Source: JBBECJ01 sp963763325
GTDB lineage: Bacteria > Chloroflexota > Chloroflexia > Thermomicrobiales > CFX8
Assembly: GCA_963763325.1 (NCBI GenBank)
Contig: CAVXOL010000012.1
Location: forward strand, 1 to 64,000
Direction: 5' to 3'
DNA length: 64,000 bases
Shown: positions 23,886-32,175 of the stretch, piece by piece
Numbering within the stretch: the first letter of the stretch is position 1
Layout of the letters: every line of letters begins with the position of its first letter
Position numbers and translations under genes: made by a program
The notes under the pieces: generated by a model
The model's input: the letters and a program-made list of their open reading frames with translations, nothing else
The model's database searches: none
Told to the model about the DNA's origin: nothing

Positions 23886-24650
23886 GTGCCGGTCGTCCTC
23901 AAGTCGACTGCTGATCTCGACCGGATGCGCGCTGCCGGCGCCGTCGTTGCATCTGTCCACGAGCGGTTACGCGGTTTGGTTCAACCTGGCATCACCACCC
24001 GCGAGCTCGACGCTGTCGCGCATGACATGATCACCGCTGCCGGTGGCGTGCCGTCGTTCCTTAATTATCGTGGTTATCCCGCCAGCATCTGTGCGTCAAT
24101 AAACGAGCAAATCCTGCACGGTATTCCAGGTGACCGTCAGCTGCAGGAAGGTGACATCCTCTCGCTTGATCTTGGAGTCTATCTGAATGGTTTCCACGGT
24201 GACGCTGCCGTGACGATCCCGGTTGGTCTGGTCGAGCCGCGATTGCAAGAGCTCATCGACACTGCCGAGGAATGCTTCTGGGGTGGATTCCGGGCGCTGA
24301 AGGTTGGTGGCAGGATCGGCGACGCTGGTTCGGTCATCCACGAATTGGCGGAGTCGCGGGGATTCGGAATCGTGCGTGACTACGCCGGGCACGGTGTCGG
24401 CCGCAAGATGCACGAAGAGCCGTCTGTACCGAACTATGGCCAGCCGGGCTCAGGTTCGAAATTGCGAGTCGGGATGACCTTCGCGCTCGAGCCGATGCTC
24501 ACGCTTGGTTCTCACGAGACGCGGGTTCTGCCGGACAACTGGACAGTCGTGACGGTCGATGGTTTGGCGGCTGCGCACTACGAGCATACCGTCGCCATAA
24601 CCGAGCACGGCCCGGAAATCTTGACCGCGGTGACTGCCAACGTGATATAA
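23886..24650 (+). CDS. map: Methionine aminopeptidase, type I
   Basis: Removes the initiator methionine from nascent proteins, 254 residues. The five metal ligands are visible: Asp in SLDLGVYLNGFHGDAAVTI (two), His in GHGVGRKMHEEPSVPNYG, Glu in FALEPMLTLG and Glu in AAHYEHTVAITEHG. No N-terminal zinc-finger extension is present, so it is the short bacterial form. Start is GTG 23886, two bases after the adk stop. Confidence 0.97.
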   Translation: MPVVLKSTADLDRMRAAGAVVASVHERLRGLVQPGITTRELDAVAHDMITAAGGVPSFLNYRGYPASICASINEQILHGIPGDRQLQEGDILSLDLGVYLNGFHGDAAVTIPVGLVEPRLQELIDTAEECFWGGFRALKVGGRIGDAGSVIHELAESRGFGIVRDYAGHGVGRKMHEEPSVPNYGQPGSGSKLRVGMTFALEPMLTLGSHETRVLPDNWTVVTVDGLAAAHYEHTVAITEHGPEILTAVTANVI

Positions 24651-24651
24651 T
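24621..24651 (+). promoter_or_regulatory. Candidate promoter for infA, inside the end of map
   Basis: TTGACC (24621-24626) and a perfect TATAAT (24646-24651) are separated by 19 bases, a little longer than the 17-base optimum. The site lies within the last codons of map and would start transcription about 50 bases before infA. It would give the infA-rpmJ-rpsM-rpsK-rpsD-rpoA-rplQ genes a promoter of their own. Confidence 0.5.
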
Positions 24652-24708
24652 CGGTGATTGTCGCGCAAGCATCGACTTGCGCTATTTGCGTGTGATGCTG
24701 GGGAGTCT

Positions 24709-24930
24709 GTGCCAAAGAAGGACGTTATCGAAGTCGAGGGCAAAGTGACCGAGCCGCTTCCAAACGCGATGTTTCGTGTTGAGTTGGACAACGGCCACGA
24801 GGTTCTCGCCCATATTTCCGGCAAGTTGCGGATGAACTTCATCCGAATCCTGCCGGGTGATCGTGTCAGAGTTGAGCTCTCGCCGTATGACCTGACACGC
24901 GGACGGATCACGTATCGGCTGCGGACGTAG
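24709..24930 (+). CDS. infA: Translation initiation factor IF-1
   Basis: An OB-fold factor that occupies the ribosomal A site during initiation, 73 residues. KKDVIEVEGKVTEPLPNAMF, RVELDNGHEVLAHISGKLRM and GDRVRVELSPYDLTRGRI are diagnostic. The open frame extends upstream to 24658, but homology starts at the GTG at 24709, which follows GGGGAG at close spacing. The gene sits between map and rpmJ as in many bacteria. Confidence 0.96.
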   Translation: MPKKDVIEVEGKVTEPLPNAMFRVELDNGHEVLAHISGKLRMNFIRILPGDRVRVELSPYDLTRGRITYRLRT

Positions 24931-25029
24931 CGTCCGATCCGGGGTCGGTGGTCAGGATTCTGCTGGCGTTTATCGCAGTGCCAACGATGTGGCGTCATTG
25001 CCAGCGGCGGGGATGGGATTGAGGACGAC

Positions 25030-25143
25030 ATGAAGGTTTCTGCATCAGTCAAGGTGCGCTGTGAGCGGTGTAAGGTGATTCGGCGGCGCGGCGTGGTTCG
25101 CGTCATTTGCTCGAACCCGAAGCACAAGCAGCGGCAGGGCTAA
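25030..25143 (+). CDS. rpmJ: 50S ribosomal protein L36
   Basis: A 37-residue zinc protein of the large subunit. The translation begins MKVSASVKVRCERCKVIRRR and ends VRVICSNPKHKQRQG. The zinc ligands are the C-x2-C pair (CERC), a later Cys (ICSN) and a His (KHK), the zinc-binding form of L36. Start is ATG 25030, stop TAA 25141-25143; GGGATTGAGGACGAC precedes the start. It fits the gap between infA and rpsM exactly. Confidence 0.96.
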   Translation: MKVSASVKVRCERCKVIRRRGVVRVICSNPKHKQRQG

Positions 25144-25167
25144 GCCCGGAGGGCGAGGAGTACTTCT

Positions 25168-25545
25168 ATGGCACGTATCGCGGGTGTAGACATTCCACGT
25201 GAGAAGCGCGTCGAGTATGCGCTTCCGTACATCTACGGGATCGGTCTGACGACCAGCCAGAAGATTCTGGAACGGACGGGGATTGACCCGAGCACCCGCG
25301 TCCGTGATCTGACTGACGACGAGGTTGGACGCCTTCGCGACATCATCGAGAAGGAGATGCGCGTCGAGGGTGACCTACGCCGAGAGATCGCGCTCAATAT
25401 CAAGCGCCTGATCGACATCGGTTCCTACCGCGGCCTTCGTCACCGACGCGGTATGCCGTTGCGCGGTCAGCGGACCAAGACAAACGCTCGGACCCGTCGT
25501 GGTCCGAAGCGCGCGATCGGCCTCAAGAAGAAGGCCACTCGATAG
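25168..25545 (+). CDS. rpsM: 30S ribosomal protein S13
   Basis: A head protein contacting P-site tRNA, 125 residues. ARIAGVDIPREKRVEYALPY, IYGIGLTTSQKILERTGI, and the C-terminal RHRRGMPLRGQRTKTNARTR with GPKRAIGLKKKATR are clear. Start is ATG 25168 with GGAGGGCGAGGAG upstream. The spacer to rpsK (148 bases) is longer than average and contains a short stem, GCCGGG at 25584-25589 with CCCGGC at 25597-25602. Confidence 0.97.
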   Translation: MARIAGVDIPREKRVEYALPYIYGIGLTTSQKILERTGIDPSTRVRDLTDDEVGRLRDIIEKEMRVEGDLRREIALNIKRLIDIGSYRGLRHRRGMPLRGQRTKTNARTRRGPKRAIGLKKKATR

Positions 25546-25693
25546 ATATTGACGTATTCGCCGACCACGTTGTCTTGTTGTCTGCCGGGTATCCTCCCCG
25601 GCGCGGCTCAGCCAGCAAGACGCGCTCGGAACGGCACCATCGTAGTAATGAACAACGGACACTGGTAGTCGGGGTACAGGAGGAAGCAGCAGC

Positions 25694-26104
25694 ATGGCGG
25701 ATCGACGACGAGGTGCGGCGCGCGGCAAGGCGCGTGTCCGAAGGCGCGATCGAAAGAATATCCCGCGCGGGAAAGCCTTCATCTCATCCACATTTAACAA
25801 TACGATTGTCAACCTGACCGATCCCGCCGGTAACACGATCGCCTGGGCAAGCGCCGGTGCGTCGGGTTTCAAGGGATCGCGCAAGAGCACCCCGTACGCC
25901 GCACAGGTGACGGCTGAGAGCGCCGCCCGTAAGGCGATGGAGCACGGTCTGCGCCAGGTCGAGGTCTTCGTCAAGGGGCCGGGTGCCGGTCGCGAGATGG
26001 CGATTCGAGCGCTTGCCGCCAGCGGTGTCCAGGTGCTCGCCATCAACGACGTGACGCCGATTCCGCACAACGGCTGCCGCCCACCAAAGCGCCGCCGCGT
26101 CTAG
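25694..26104 (+). CDS. rpsK: 30S ribosomal protein S11
   Basis: A platform protein near the mRNA exit, 136 residues. KAFISSTFNNTIVNLTDPAG, NTIAWASAGASGFKGSRKST, PYAAQVTAESAARKAMEHG and DVTPIPHNGCRPPKRRRV are diagnostic. The first 20 residues are very arginine-rich. Start is ATG 25694 behind CAGGAGGAAGCAGC. It is in its normal place between rpsM and rpsD. Confidence 0.97.
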   Translation: MADRRRGAARGKARVRRRDRKNIPRGKAFISSTFNNTIVNLTDPAGNTIAWASAGASGFKGSRKSTPYAAQVTAESAARKAMEHGLRQVEVFVKGPGAGREMAIRALAASGVQVLAINDVTPIPHNGCRPPKRRRV

Positions 26105-26215
26105 CCGTTCATTCATGTTGCTGGCACTCCGTGGGAGTGCTGCGTCTCTGCATCAACGACGGTCTGCTGGCATCGCGAGAGCCGCGCGGCAGGCTGAGGA
26201 GGGTAAGCAAGGTTC

Positions 26216-26860
26216 ATGGCGAGGTATACGGGTCCCGTTTGCCGGCTCTGCCGCCGCGAAGGGATGAAGCTTTACTTGAAGGGTGAGCGCTGCCTCGGGC
26301 CGAAGTGCCCGATCGTCCAGCGCAACCCGCAGCGCAATTTTCCGCCAGGCATGCACGGCCAGAAGCGCACGCGCCGTCCGTCGGAGTATGGCCTCCAGTG
26401 GCGCGAGAAGCAGAAGGTGCGTCGGTTCTACGGCGTCATGGAGAAGCAGTTCAGCAAGCATTTCGAAGACGCCACCCGCCAGCCTGGCGTGACCGGCGAG
26501 AATCTGCTGCGCATCCTCGAGATGCGGCTGGACAATGTCGTCTATCGTCTCGGCTTCGCCGATTCGCGTAAGCAGGCGCGCCAGATCGTGCGGCACGGCC
26601 ACTTCTACGTCAATGGACGCAAGACGGACATTCCTTCGTACCAGACACGCCCAGGCGACGAGATCTCTGTCCGGCCGCAAAGCCGCGACAAGGAATATTT
26701 CAAGGTCGTTGCCGAGGTGCTTCGTACGCGTCAGGTACCGGGTTGGCTAACGATGGACCCGGTTGCAATGTCTGGACGGGTCGTCACACCACCGACGCGT
26801 GACCAGATCGACATGCCGCCGATCAACGAACAGTTGGTCATCGAGTTCTATAGCCGGTAG
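26216..26860 (+). CDS. rpsD: 30S ribosomal protein S4, zinc-containing
   Basis: A primary 16S rRNA binder, 214 residues. The N-terminal zinc site is visible as CRLCRREGMKLYLKGERC and then PKCP. The S4 RNA-binding domain includes RLDNVVYRLGFADSRKQARQ and IVRHGHFYVNGRKTDIPSY. PGWLTMDPVAMSGRVV lies near the C-terminus. Start is ATG 26216 after GAGGAGGGTAAGC. The cysteine-bearing S4 form is typical of many bacteria outside the Proteobacteria. Confidence 0.97.
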   Translation: MARYTGPVCRLCRREGMKLYLKGERCLGPKCPIVQRNPQRNFPPGMHGQKRTRRPSEYGLQWREKQKVRRFYGVMEKQFSKHFEDATRQPGVTGENLLRILEMRLDNVVYRLGFADSRKQARQIVRHGHFYVNGRKTDIPSYQTRPGDEISVRPQSRDKEYFKVVAEVLRTRQVPGWLTMDPVAMSGRVVTPPTRDQIDMPPINEQLVIEFYSR

Positions 26861-26953
26861 GTGCCATACCACTAGCAATCGAACCAAAATGGCACGGCGC
26901 TGCCAGTTGCATCGGATAGGTGCGCAACGGCTACTCGGAGGAGGCGGATCAGC

Positions 26954-27967
26954 TTGCAGGAACTAGCACAATTCAAGGTCGACCTTACAACCAGCGGGCA
27001 CAACTACGGGCGGTTCACCATCGAGCCACTCGAGCCGGGTTACGGCATCACGATGGGCAACTCGCTCCGCCGTATCCTGTTGCGCTCGCTTCCGGGTGCG
27101 GCGATTGTCCGGGCGCGGATCGCAGATGTCTGGCATGAGTTCTCGACGATCGAGGGCGTCCGCGAGGATGTCACCGAAATTGTCCTGAATCTCAAGCGCA
27201 TCCGTATCCGCTCAATCGGTCCGCTCCATGAAACGCGCGCCCACCTCTACCACGAAGGTAAGGGTGTTGTGACGGCTGGAGATATCGACTGGCCATCGGA
27301 CATCGAAGTTGTCAATCCGGAACTGGTGATCGCATCGGTCGACGGTGACAACGCAACCATCGAGATGGATCTTGTCGTGGCTGCCGGGCGTGGATATCTG
27401 CCTGCAGAAGCGCAGGAGTCGTTTGCAATCGGCGAGATCCCGCTCGACGCGCTATTCACGCCGATCGAGAAGGTCAATTACGTTGTTGAACACACCCGCG
27501 TCGGACAGATGACTGACTTCGACCGGCTGATCATCGAGATTCAGACGGACGGGACAATTGAGCCGGAAGATGCGTTGTCACAGGCCGCGAACATTCTGGT
27601 CGAGTATGCGCAGAAGATTGCCGGCTTCAATCGTGACGATGGCGTCGGAATCGAAGAGGCAACCCGCGCACCGTCTGAGGCGGATGCACGGGCGCTGGCG
27701 GACCTCGGATTGTCGCCGCGTGTGCTCAACGCACTGCGTAGCCGCCAGATCGAACGCGTCGGTCAGGTGATGACGATGGAGCGCGATCAGTTGCTCTCGA
27801 TCCGCAACTTCGGCCCACGCTCACTGCGTGAGTTGACGGATGCATTGACAGCACATGGCTACGACATCCCTGCGACTCTGATCGGAGCGGGTGGCGGCGA
27901 GGGCGACGATACTGACGCCGGCGACATCGAAGCCGGACATGAGTTGGAAGAGGAGTTGAGCTCGTGA
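26954..27967 (+). CDS. rpoA: RNA polymerase alpha subunit
   Basis: The assembly platform of RNA polymerase, 337 residues. The N-terminal domain has FTIEPLEPGYGITMGNSLRR and ILLRSLPGAAIV; the C-terminal domain has LSPRVLNALRSRQIERVGQV and LLSIRNFGPRSLRELTDALT, the DNA- and activator-contacting fold. A long acidic tail (starting GEGDDTDAGDIEAGHELEE) ends the protein. Start is TTG 26954, preceded by CGGAGGAGGCGG. The stop overlaps the rplQ GTG by four bases (GTGA). Confidence 0.97.
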   Translation: MQELAQFKVDLTTSGHNYGRFTIEPLEPGYGITMGNSLRRILLRSLPGAAIVRARIADVWHEFSTIEGVREDVTEIVLNLKRIRIRSIGPLHETRAHLYHEGKGVVTAGDIDWPSDIEVVNPELVIASVDGDNATIEMDLVVAAGRGYLPAEAQESFAIGEIPLDALFTPIEKVNYVVEHTRVGQMTDFDRLIIEIQTDGTIEPEDALSQAANILVEYAQKIAGFNRDDGVGIEEATRAPSEADARALADLGLSPRVLNALRSRQIERVGQVMTMERDQLLSIRNFGPRSLRELTDALTAHGYDIPATLIGAGGGEGDDTDAGDIEAGHELEEELSS

Positions 27968-28317
27968 GGCACCAGGTAGCGGGCAAGAAGTTCGGCCGAA
28001 ATTCCGGCCAGCGGCGCGCCCTGTTCAAGGGCCTCGCCGTGTCGCTGATCCTGAACGAGCGCATCACGACGACCGAGACGAAGGCAAAAACGATTCGTCC
28101 GATCGTCGAGAAGCTTGTGACGATGGCGCGAGAGGACACCGAGCATCACCGTCGGTTGGTGTTGTCACGGCTCGGCAGCGAGCTCGCCACCCAGAAGCTG
28201 TTCGAGGTCCTCGCGCCTCGCTACGATGGCCAGGGCGGCGGCTATACGCGGATCTACAAGATCGGCGTTCGGCGCGGTGACGCGGCTCCGATCTCGATGA
28301 TCGAGTTCGTCGAGTAA
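27964..28317 (+). CDS. rplQ: 50S ribosomal protein L17
   Basis: An exit-region 50S protein, 117 residues. RHQVAGKKFGRNSGQRRALF, LAVSLILNERITTTETKAKT and YTRIYKIGVRRGDAAPISMI are diagnostic. Start is GTG 27964, sharing GTGA with the rpoA stop, which suggests coupled translation. It ends the alpha operon and is followed 38 bases later by truA. Confidence 0.97.
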   Translation: MRHQVAGKKFGRNSGQRRALFKGLAVSLILNERITTTETKAKTIRPIVEKLVTMAREDTEHHRRLVLSRLGSELATQKLFEVLAPRYDGQGGGYTRIYKIGVRRGDAAPISMIEFVE

Positions 28318-28355
28318 GATCGGGGACGCGAGACAGTGGCGGAACGACCAGGCTC

Positions 28356-29177
28356 ATGCAGCGCGTGCGAATCACGCTCGGTTACGACGGAACCGACTTC
28401 TTCGGGTCCCAGTCGCAGCCGGGTCGTCGTACGGTCCAGCATGAGCTTGAGACGATTCTCCGAAGGCTCTCGCCTCGAACGGGACGAACAGCCTTCGCCG
28501 GTCGCACCGATCGAGGCGTGCACGCTCTTGGCCAGGTCGTCTCGGCAGACGTGGTGTGGAGTGGGGCCGATGAGTCATTGCGAGACGCGCTCAACTCGCT
28601 CGCGCCGAGCGACATCTCGATCGTCGACGTCGCATCGGTCGCAGATACGTTTCACGCACGATTCGACGCTCAGTCACGCGAGTATCGCTACAGAATCGTC
28701 GTCAGTGACGTTCCGCCTGTCCTCCAGCGACGCTACGTGTGGTGGCGGCGGACTGCGATCGACGGTGAACGGTGTGCCAGTGCGTGTCGTCACTTCGTCG
28801 GAGAGCATGCGTTCGGGACTTTCGCCGGCAGTGGTCGCAGCCAGTCGCGCACTATGGACGAACTGGTCAGGCACATCAGCCGTTGTGACTGGATCGCGAC
28901 AGGCGATGGCTGCCTCCACGAGCTTCGGGTCGTCGCCAACGGGTTCCTGCCGCAAATGGTTAGAAACATCGTCGGCGCAGTTGTACAGATCGGCATCGGC
29001 CGGCAGGACCCGGAGTGGGTTGACGAGTTGATCGCGGCGAATGACAGGCGCGTCCTCGGCGACGCGGCACCGCCACAGGGGCTGGCCCTCTGGCGAGTTC
29101 GTTACGATGATGATGACGAGCGACGAGACGCAGAGTTCGCCGGGCAATGGCCGGGCGAGGGATACGGGGAAGAGTAA
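28356..29177 (+). CDS. truA: tRNA pseudouridine(38-40) synthase TruA
   Basis: Converts uridines 38-40 of the tRNA anticodon arm to pseudouridine, 273 residues. RITLGYDGTDFFGSQSQPG opens the protein and the catalytic aspartate is in AGRTDRGVHALGQV. SREYRYRIV and FLPQMVRNIVGAVVQIG are further family marks. Start is ATG 28356. Its stop TAA shares the last base with the rplM ATG, a common arrangement (truA-rplM-rpsI) in Gram-positives. Confidence 0.96.
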   Translation: MQRVRITLGYDGTDFFGSQSQPGRRTVQHELETILRRLSPRTGRTAFAGRTDRGVHALGQVVSADVVWSGADESLRDALNSLAPSDISIVDVASVADTFHARFDAQSREYRYRIVVSDVPPVLQRRYVWWRRTAIDGERCASACRHFVGEHAFGTFAGSGRSQSRTMDELVRHISRCDWIATGDGCLHELRVVANGFLPQMVRNIVGAVVQIGIGRQDPEWVDELIAANDRRVLGDAAPPQGLALWRVRYDDDDERRDAEFAGQWPGEGYGEE

Positions 29178-29632
29178 TGGCAGCAGTCAAGACATACGTT
29201 CCAAAGGCCACCGAGATCGAGCGTCGCTGGTATATCGTTGACGCCGAAGGACTGACGCTTGGGCGTCTTGCGACGCAGATCGCAACCGTCATTCGCGGCA
29301 AGCACAAGCCGTCCTTCACGCCGAACCTGGACGTTGGTGACTATGTCATCGTCGTCAATGCCGAGAAAGTGCACGTCACCGGCAACAAGGAAGAGCAGAA
29401 GTTCTACTACCGGCATTCAGGCTACCCAGGTGGCTTCCGCTCAACCTCGCTGCGCGATCAGCTGTCGAGGCACCCTGAGCGGGTCATCGAAACGGCCGTC
29501 AAAGGCATGCTCCCGCACACGAACCTTGGGCGTGATCAGCTCAAGAAGCTGAAGGTCTTCGCCGGGCCAAACCACCCGCATGCCGCGCAGCAGCCGACGC
29601 CGCTTGAGATTCGTGGCGCGTCACGCGCCTAG
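29177..29632 (+). CDS. rplM: 50S ribosomal protein L13
   Basis: An early-assembly 50S protein, 151 residues. RRWYIVDAEGLTLGRLATQI, VIRGKHKPSFTPNLDVGDYV, VIVVNAEKVHVTGNKEEQKF, and GMLPHTNLGRDQLKKLKVF are clear. The open frame extends upstream to 29147, but ATG 29177, overlapping the truA stop and preceded by GGGGAAGAG, gives the family start (AAVKTYVPKATEIERR). It pairs with rpsI downstream. Confidence 0.96.
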   Translation: MAAVKTYVPKATEIERRWYIVDAEGLTLGRLATQIATVIRGKHKPSFTPNLDVGDYVIVVNAEKVHVTGNKEEQKFYYRHSGYPGGFRSTSLRDQLSRHPERVIETAVKGMLPHTNLGRDQLKKLKVFAGPNHPHAAQQPTPLEIRGASRA

Positions 29633-29698
29633 CTTGATTCATCGAACCGCGTGACGCACGGCGACTGAGCCGGGGCACACGTTCAACTGGGAGAGGGT

Positions 29699-30109
29699 AT
29701 GAGCACAACACCTGCACAGCGTTACTTCTATGGTACCGGCCGTCGCAAATCGGCGGTCGCGCGTGTCCGGCTCTTTCCGGGCAACGGCGAGATCACCGTC
29801 AACGGCAAGACCTCTCGCGAATACTTCGGTGGTCGGGACTTGCATCAGCTCGTCATTCAGCAACCGCTGCAACTGACCAACACGATGAGCCGTTTTCATA
29901 TCGTCGTCAAGGTCGTTGGTGGTGGCTCCTCGGGCCAGGCCGGCGCCGTCCGCCACGGCATCTCACGCGCCCTCAGCCGCGCCGATGAGGAAGAGTTTCG
30001 GCCAGTCCTCAAGAAGGCCGGCCTTCTGACGCGTGACGCGCGTGTCAAGGAGCGCAAGAAGGTTGGGCTCAAGCGCGCACGCAAGGCACCTCAGTACACC
30101 AAGCGCTAA
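29699..30109 (+). CDS. rpsI: 30S ribosomal protein S9
   Basis: A head protein whose C-terminal tail touches P-site tRNA, 136 residues. RYFYGTGRRKSAVARVRLFP opens the core; GGGSSGQAGAVRHGISRALS and the end GLKRARKAPQYTKR are diagnostic. Start is ATG 29699 with GGGAGAGGG upstream. It is the last gene of the long translation run that began at 7277 and is followed by a hairpin. Confidence 0.97.
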   Translation: MSTTPAQRYFYGTGRRKSAVARVRLFPGNGEITVNGKTSREYFGGRDLHQLVIQQPLQLTNTMSRFHIVVKVVGGGSSGQAGAVRHGISRALSRADEEEFRPVLKKAGLLTRDARVKERKKVGLKRARKAPQYTKR

Positions 30110-30134
30110 CGCGCGACAGCCGACAGCCTCGACT

Positions 30135-30160
30135 CAAGGGAGGGCAAGTGCTCTCCCTTG
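30135..30160 (+). terminator. Terminator hairpin after rpsI
   Basis: CAAGGGAG (30135-30142), a 10-base loop and CTCCCTTG (30153-30160) form a perfect 8-bp stem 25 bases after the rpsI stop. The following bases are TCGCTTACTCC, only weakly T-rich. Because the next gene runs the other way, the hairpin could serve both directions, ending the ribosomal operon on the plus strand and the minus-strand unit at 30194. Confidence 0.65.
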
Positions 30161-30193
30161 TCGCTTACTCCAGATCATTCGCCTTTGAGCGCA

Positions 30194-30439
30194 TCAGGGC
30201 TTTCGGCGGCCGTACGCTTCTTCGAGGATCGCGTCAAGGTCCTCGTTGGTGAAGAGGTAGGTGCGGGCTTCCGACGACAGTCCGGCGGCGTGTTCCTGAA
30301 TCACCTGCCCTTTGATCAGAAACCCCTCGCCGGTCTCGAGGATGGTGACATCCTTGAACTGGTTGGCGTCGATGTAGTTTCCGAGTGCCCGAAAGACATC
30401 CTCGTAGCGGAACCGGTAGCGGCCGGTCGCATCCAACAT
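30194..30439 (-). CDS. Small conserved-looking protein of unknown function
   Basis: An 81-residue acidic protein with no family I recognise. It reads DATGRYRFRYEDVFRALG, NYIDANQFKDVTILETG, GFLIKGQVIQEHA and ends FTNEDLDAILEEAYGRRKP. The pattern of alternating strands and a final helix looks like a real folded domain, and the C-terminal part has no low-complexity bias. The frame is open back to 30523, overlapping the peptidase gene; ATG 30439 is chosen as the first ATG before the conserved-looking part. It is the last gene of the minus-strand unit. Confidence 0.6.
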   Translation of the reverse strand: MLDATGRYRFRYEDVFRALGNYIDANQFKDVTILETGEGFLIKGQVIQEHAAGLSSEARTYLFTNEDLDAILEEAYGRRKP

Positions 30440-30479
30440 CAGCCCGAAATCCTCTCTGGCTCGTTGACTCCGGAAGAGG

Positions 30480-31403
30480 TCAACGCGACGTCGTGACAGG
30501 CGTCTTGGTAAAGACGCCCACAATCGCCCGCTCGACGGCGAGTTCTGTAGCGGTCATCATACTGAGTGTTTGCGCGGGTGATGTCTCTCCGGGACGATGG
30601 GCGACGGCGAAGAACGTGTCACCGTCGAAGATCGTGTGTGACGGGACGACGCACCGTGCCAGGGCGCTATGTGCCGCAACGCAGCACCGTTGAAGCGAGT
30701 CACGATCGACAGCGGAGTCAATCAGAACGGCTCCAACCGTTGTGTTCTCGCCGGACCGTTCTCGAGCAGCACCGGCAAGTACGATGTCGCGACCCGACCG
30801 ATTGCTCCCCTCCGGATCGATCGATTGTGCAAGGTTACGTCCTGTCGCCGGGTCGATAACGTCGCCGACGGCATTCAGCACGACGATTGCCGTGATGGTT
30901 GCCGCCTCCATCTCGACTGACGCGATGCCAATTCCTCCTGCGCTGGCGCCAGCACCGAGCTTTGCCACTGTCGCGCCCGTTCCAGCGCCAACCCGGCCAG
31001 CGAACGGTGATTCGACCTCTGTCGCACCGGCTGCGGCCACGTATCCGTCATCGGCAGTGGGCCAGACGCTGGAGCCTTGACCCAAATCGTAAATGACGGC
31101 GGCGGGAACGATCGGCACCGGAATCGTGCTTGTCGGAAATCCACGTCCCTGCTCGGCCAGGTAACGCATAACCCCATCGGCCGCAGCCAAACCAAACGCG
31201 CTGCCGCCCGTCAGGAGAATAGCGTCGGCTTGCCCCACGAGTCGCCCGGAGCCAAGCAAGGCAGTCTCTCGTGTACCCGGTGCTCCACCACGTATATCGA
31301 CCGTTGCGGGAACGAGTCGGTCGAACAGGATCACGGTGCAGCCCGTCTGCGTCGTCTCGTCCGTGAAGTGACCGATTCGGAACCACGGCTCGCGTTCAGG
31401 CAT
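30480..31403 (-). CDS. P1 family (DmpA/NylC-type) peptidase
   Basis: An N-terminal-nucleophile hydrolase, 307 residues, of the family that includes DmpA aminopeptidase and 6-aminohexanoate oligomer hydrolase NylC. It matures by self-cleavage in front of a Thr or Ser; NTTVGAVL near residue 237 is the expected cleavage and nucleophile site. Other marks are GGSAFGLAAADGVMRYL and GTGATVAKLGAG. The substrate cannot be deduced. The frame opens at 31427; ATG 31403, which overlaps the end of the upstream hydrolase by eight bases, is preferred. It is in one minus-strand unit with its neighbours. Confidence 0.9.
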   Translation of the reverse strand: MPEREPWFRIGHFTDETTQTGCTVILFDRLVPATVDIRGGAPGTRETALLGSGRLVGQADAILLTGGSAFGLAAADGVMRYLAEQGRGFPTSTIPVPIVPAAVIYDLGQGSSVWPTADDGYVAAAGATEVESPFAGRVGAGTGATVAKLGAGASAGGIGIASVEMEAATITAIVVLNAVGDVIDPATGRNLAQSIDPEGSNRSGRDIVLAGAARERSGENTTVGAVLIDSAVDRDSLQRCCVAAHSALARCVVPSHTIFDGDTFFAVAHRPGETSPAQTLSMMTATELAVERAIVGVFTKTPVTTSR

Positions 31404-32175
31404 CGACACGAAGCCCCGGCTTCGCAATCAATATTCGACCGCTGAAATGCTCTGCTGCTGTCCGCTCAACGATGTCGTCCGGACGCTCGCTCCAGAGGTG
31501 GGTGACAATGAGCGTGTGTGCCCCTGCTGCGGAGGCCAACCGTCCGGCGTCTTTGGGTGTCATGTGGCCGCGTACGTCCTCAGGCCGGTCGTCCTGCTGG
31601 TCCAACGTCGCCTCGGCGATGACGACCTCGACGCCCTCAACCGCCTTCATGAGCGGATGAATGGACCCGGTGTCGCTGGAGTAGAAGAGTGTGCGGCTGT
31701 CCGACCCTTCAACCCTCATGGCGTAGCATGGGACATAGTGCTGCGTGAGTGCGAATGCAATTCGCAGGTTCCCGATTGTCAACCCGGCATCAGGATCGTA
31801 CTCCTGCAGGTCGAAGGCTGGGTCCCAGAACGACTCCTGAGGCTCCCCCTGACCGTCAAAGGCGTTGCCCAGCATGTCCATTCGCTCGCGTCCGCCCGGA
31901 GGCAGCCAGACAGGAATGCGCATCTTCGAGTTGCCGGGTCCATAGATCAGCCCGTAACGATACGGCACGAGGTCGAGGATATGGTCCGAATGGCAATGCG
32001 AGATCACGATAGCGTCGAGTGTGGCGTAGTCAACATGCTTCCGCAACTCGAGAAGCGTATTCGGACCACAATCCAGCAAGACCGACGTCGTACCGTCCTG
32101 GACCAGGTAGGCGGAACAGCCTTGACCTGGATTTGGCCAGGCAGCGGAACCGCCGAGGACTGTAAGAGTCAGCAT
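31396..32175 (-). CDS. Metallo-beta-lactamase-fold hydrolase, RNase Z-like
   Basis: A cytosolic metal-dependent hydrolase of 259 residues. The metal-binding motif HCHSDH (in VISHCHSDHILDLVPY) replaces the usual HxHxDH with the same spacing. LDCGPNTLLELR, FYSSDTGSIHPL with the metal-bridging Asp, and IVTHLWSE with the last His complete the site. The family includes RNase Z and phosphodiesterases, but the arm that binds tRNA in RNase Z is not obvious, so function is open. The end overlaps the P1 peptidase gene by eight bases; the start shares bases with the end of the fusion gene upstream. Confidence 0.9.
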   Translation of the reverse strand: MLTLTVLGGSAAWPNPGQGCSAYLVQDGTTSVLLDCGPNTLLELRKHVDYATLDAIVISHCHSDHILDLVPYRYGLIYGPGNSKMRIPVWLPPGGRERMDMLGNAFDGQGEPQESFWDPAFDLQEYDPDAGLTIGNLRIAFALTQHYVPCYAMRVEGSDSRTLFYSSDTGSIHPLMKAVEGVEVVIAEATLDQQDDRPEDVRGHMTPKDAGRLASAAGAHTLIVTHLWSERPDDIVERTAAEHFSGRILIAKPGLRVDA

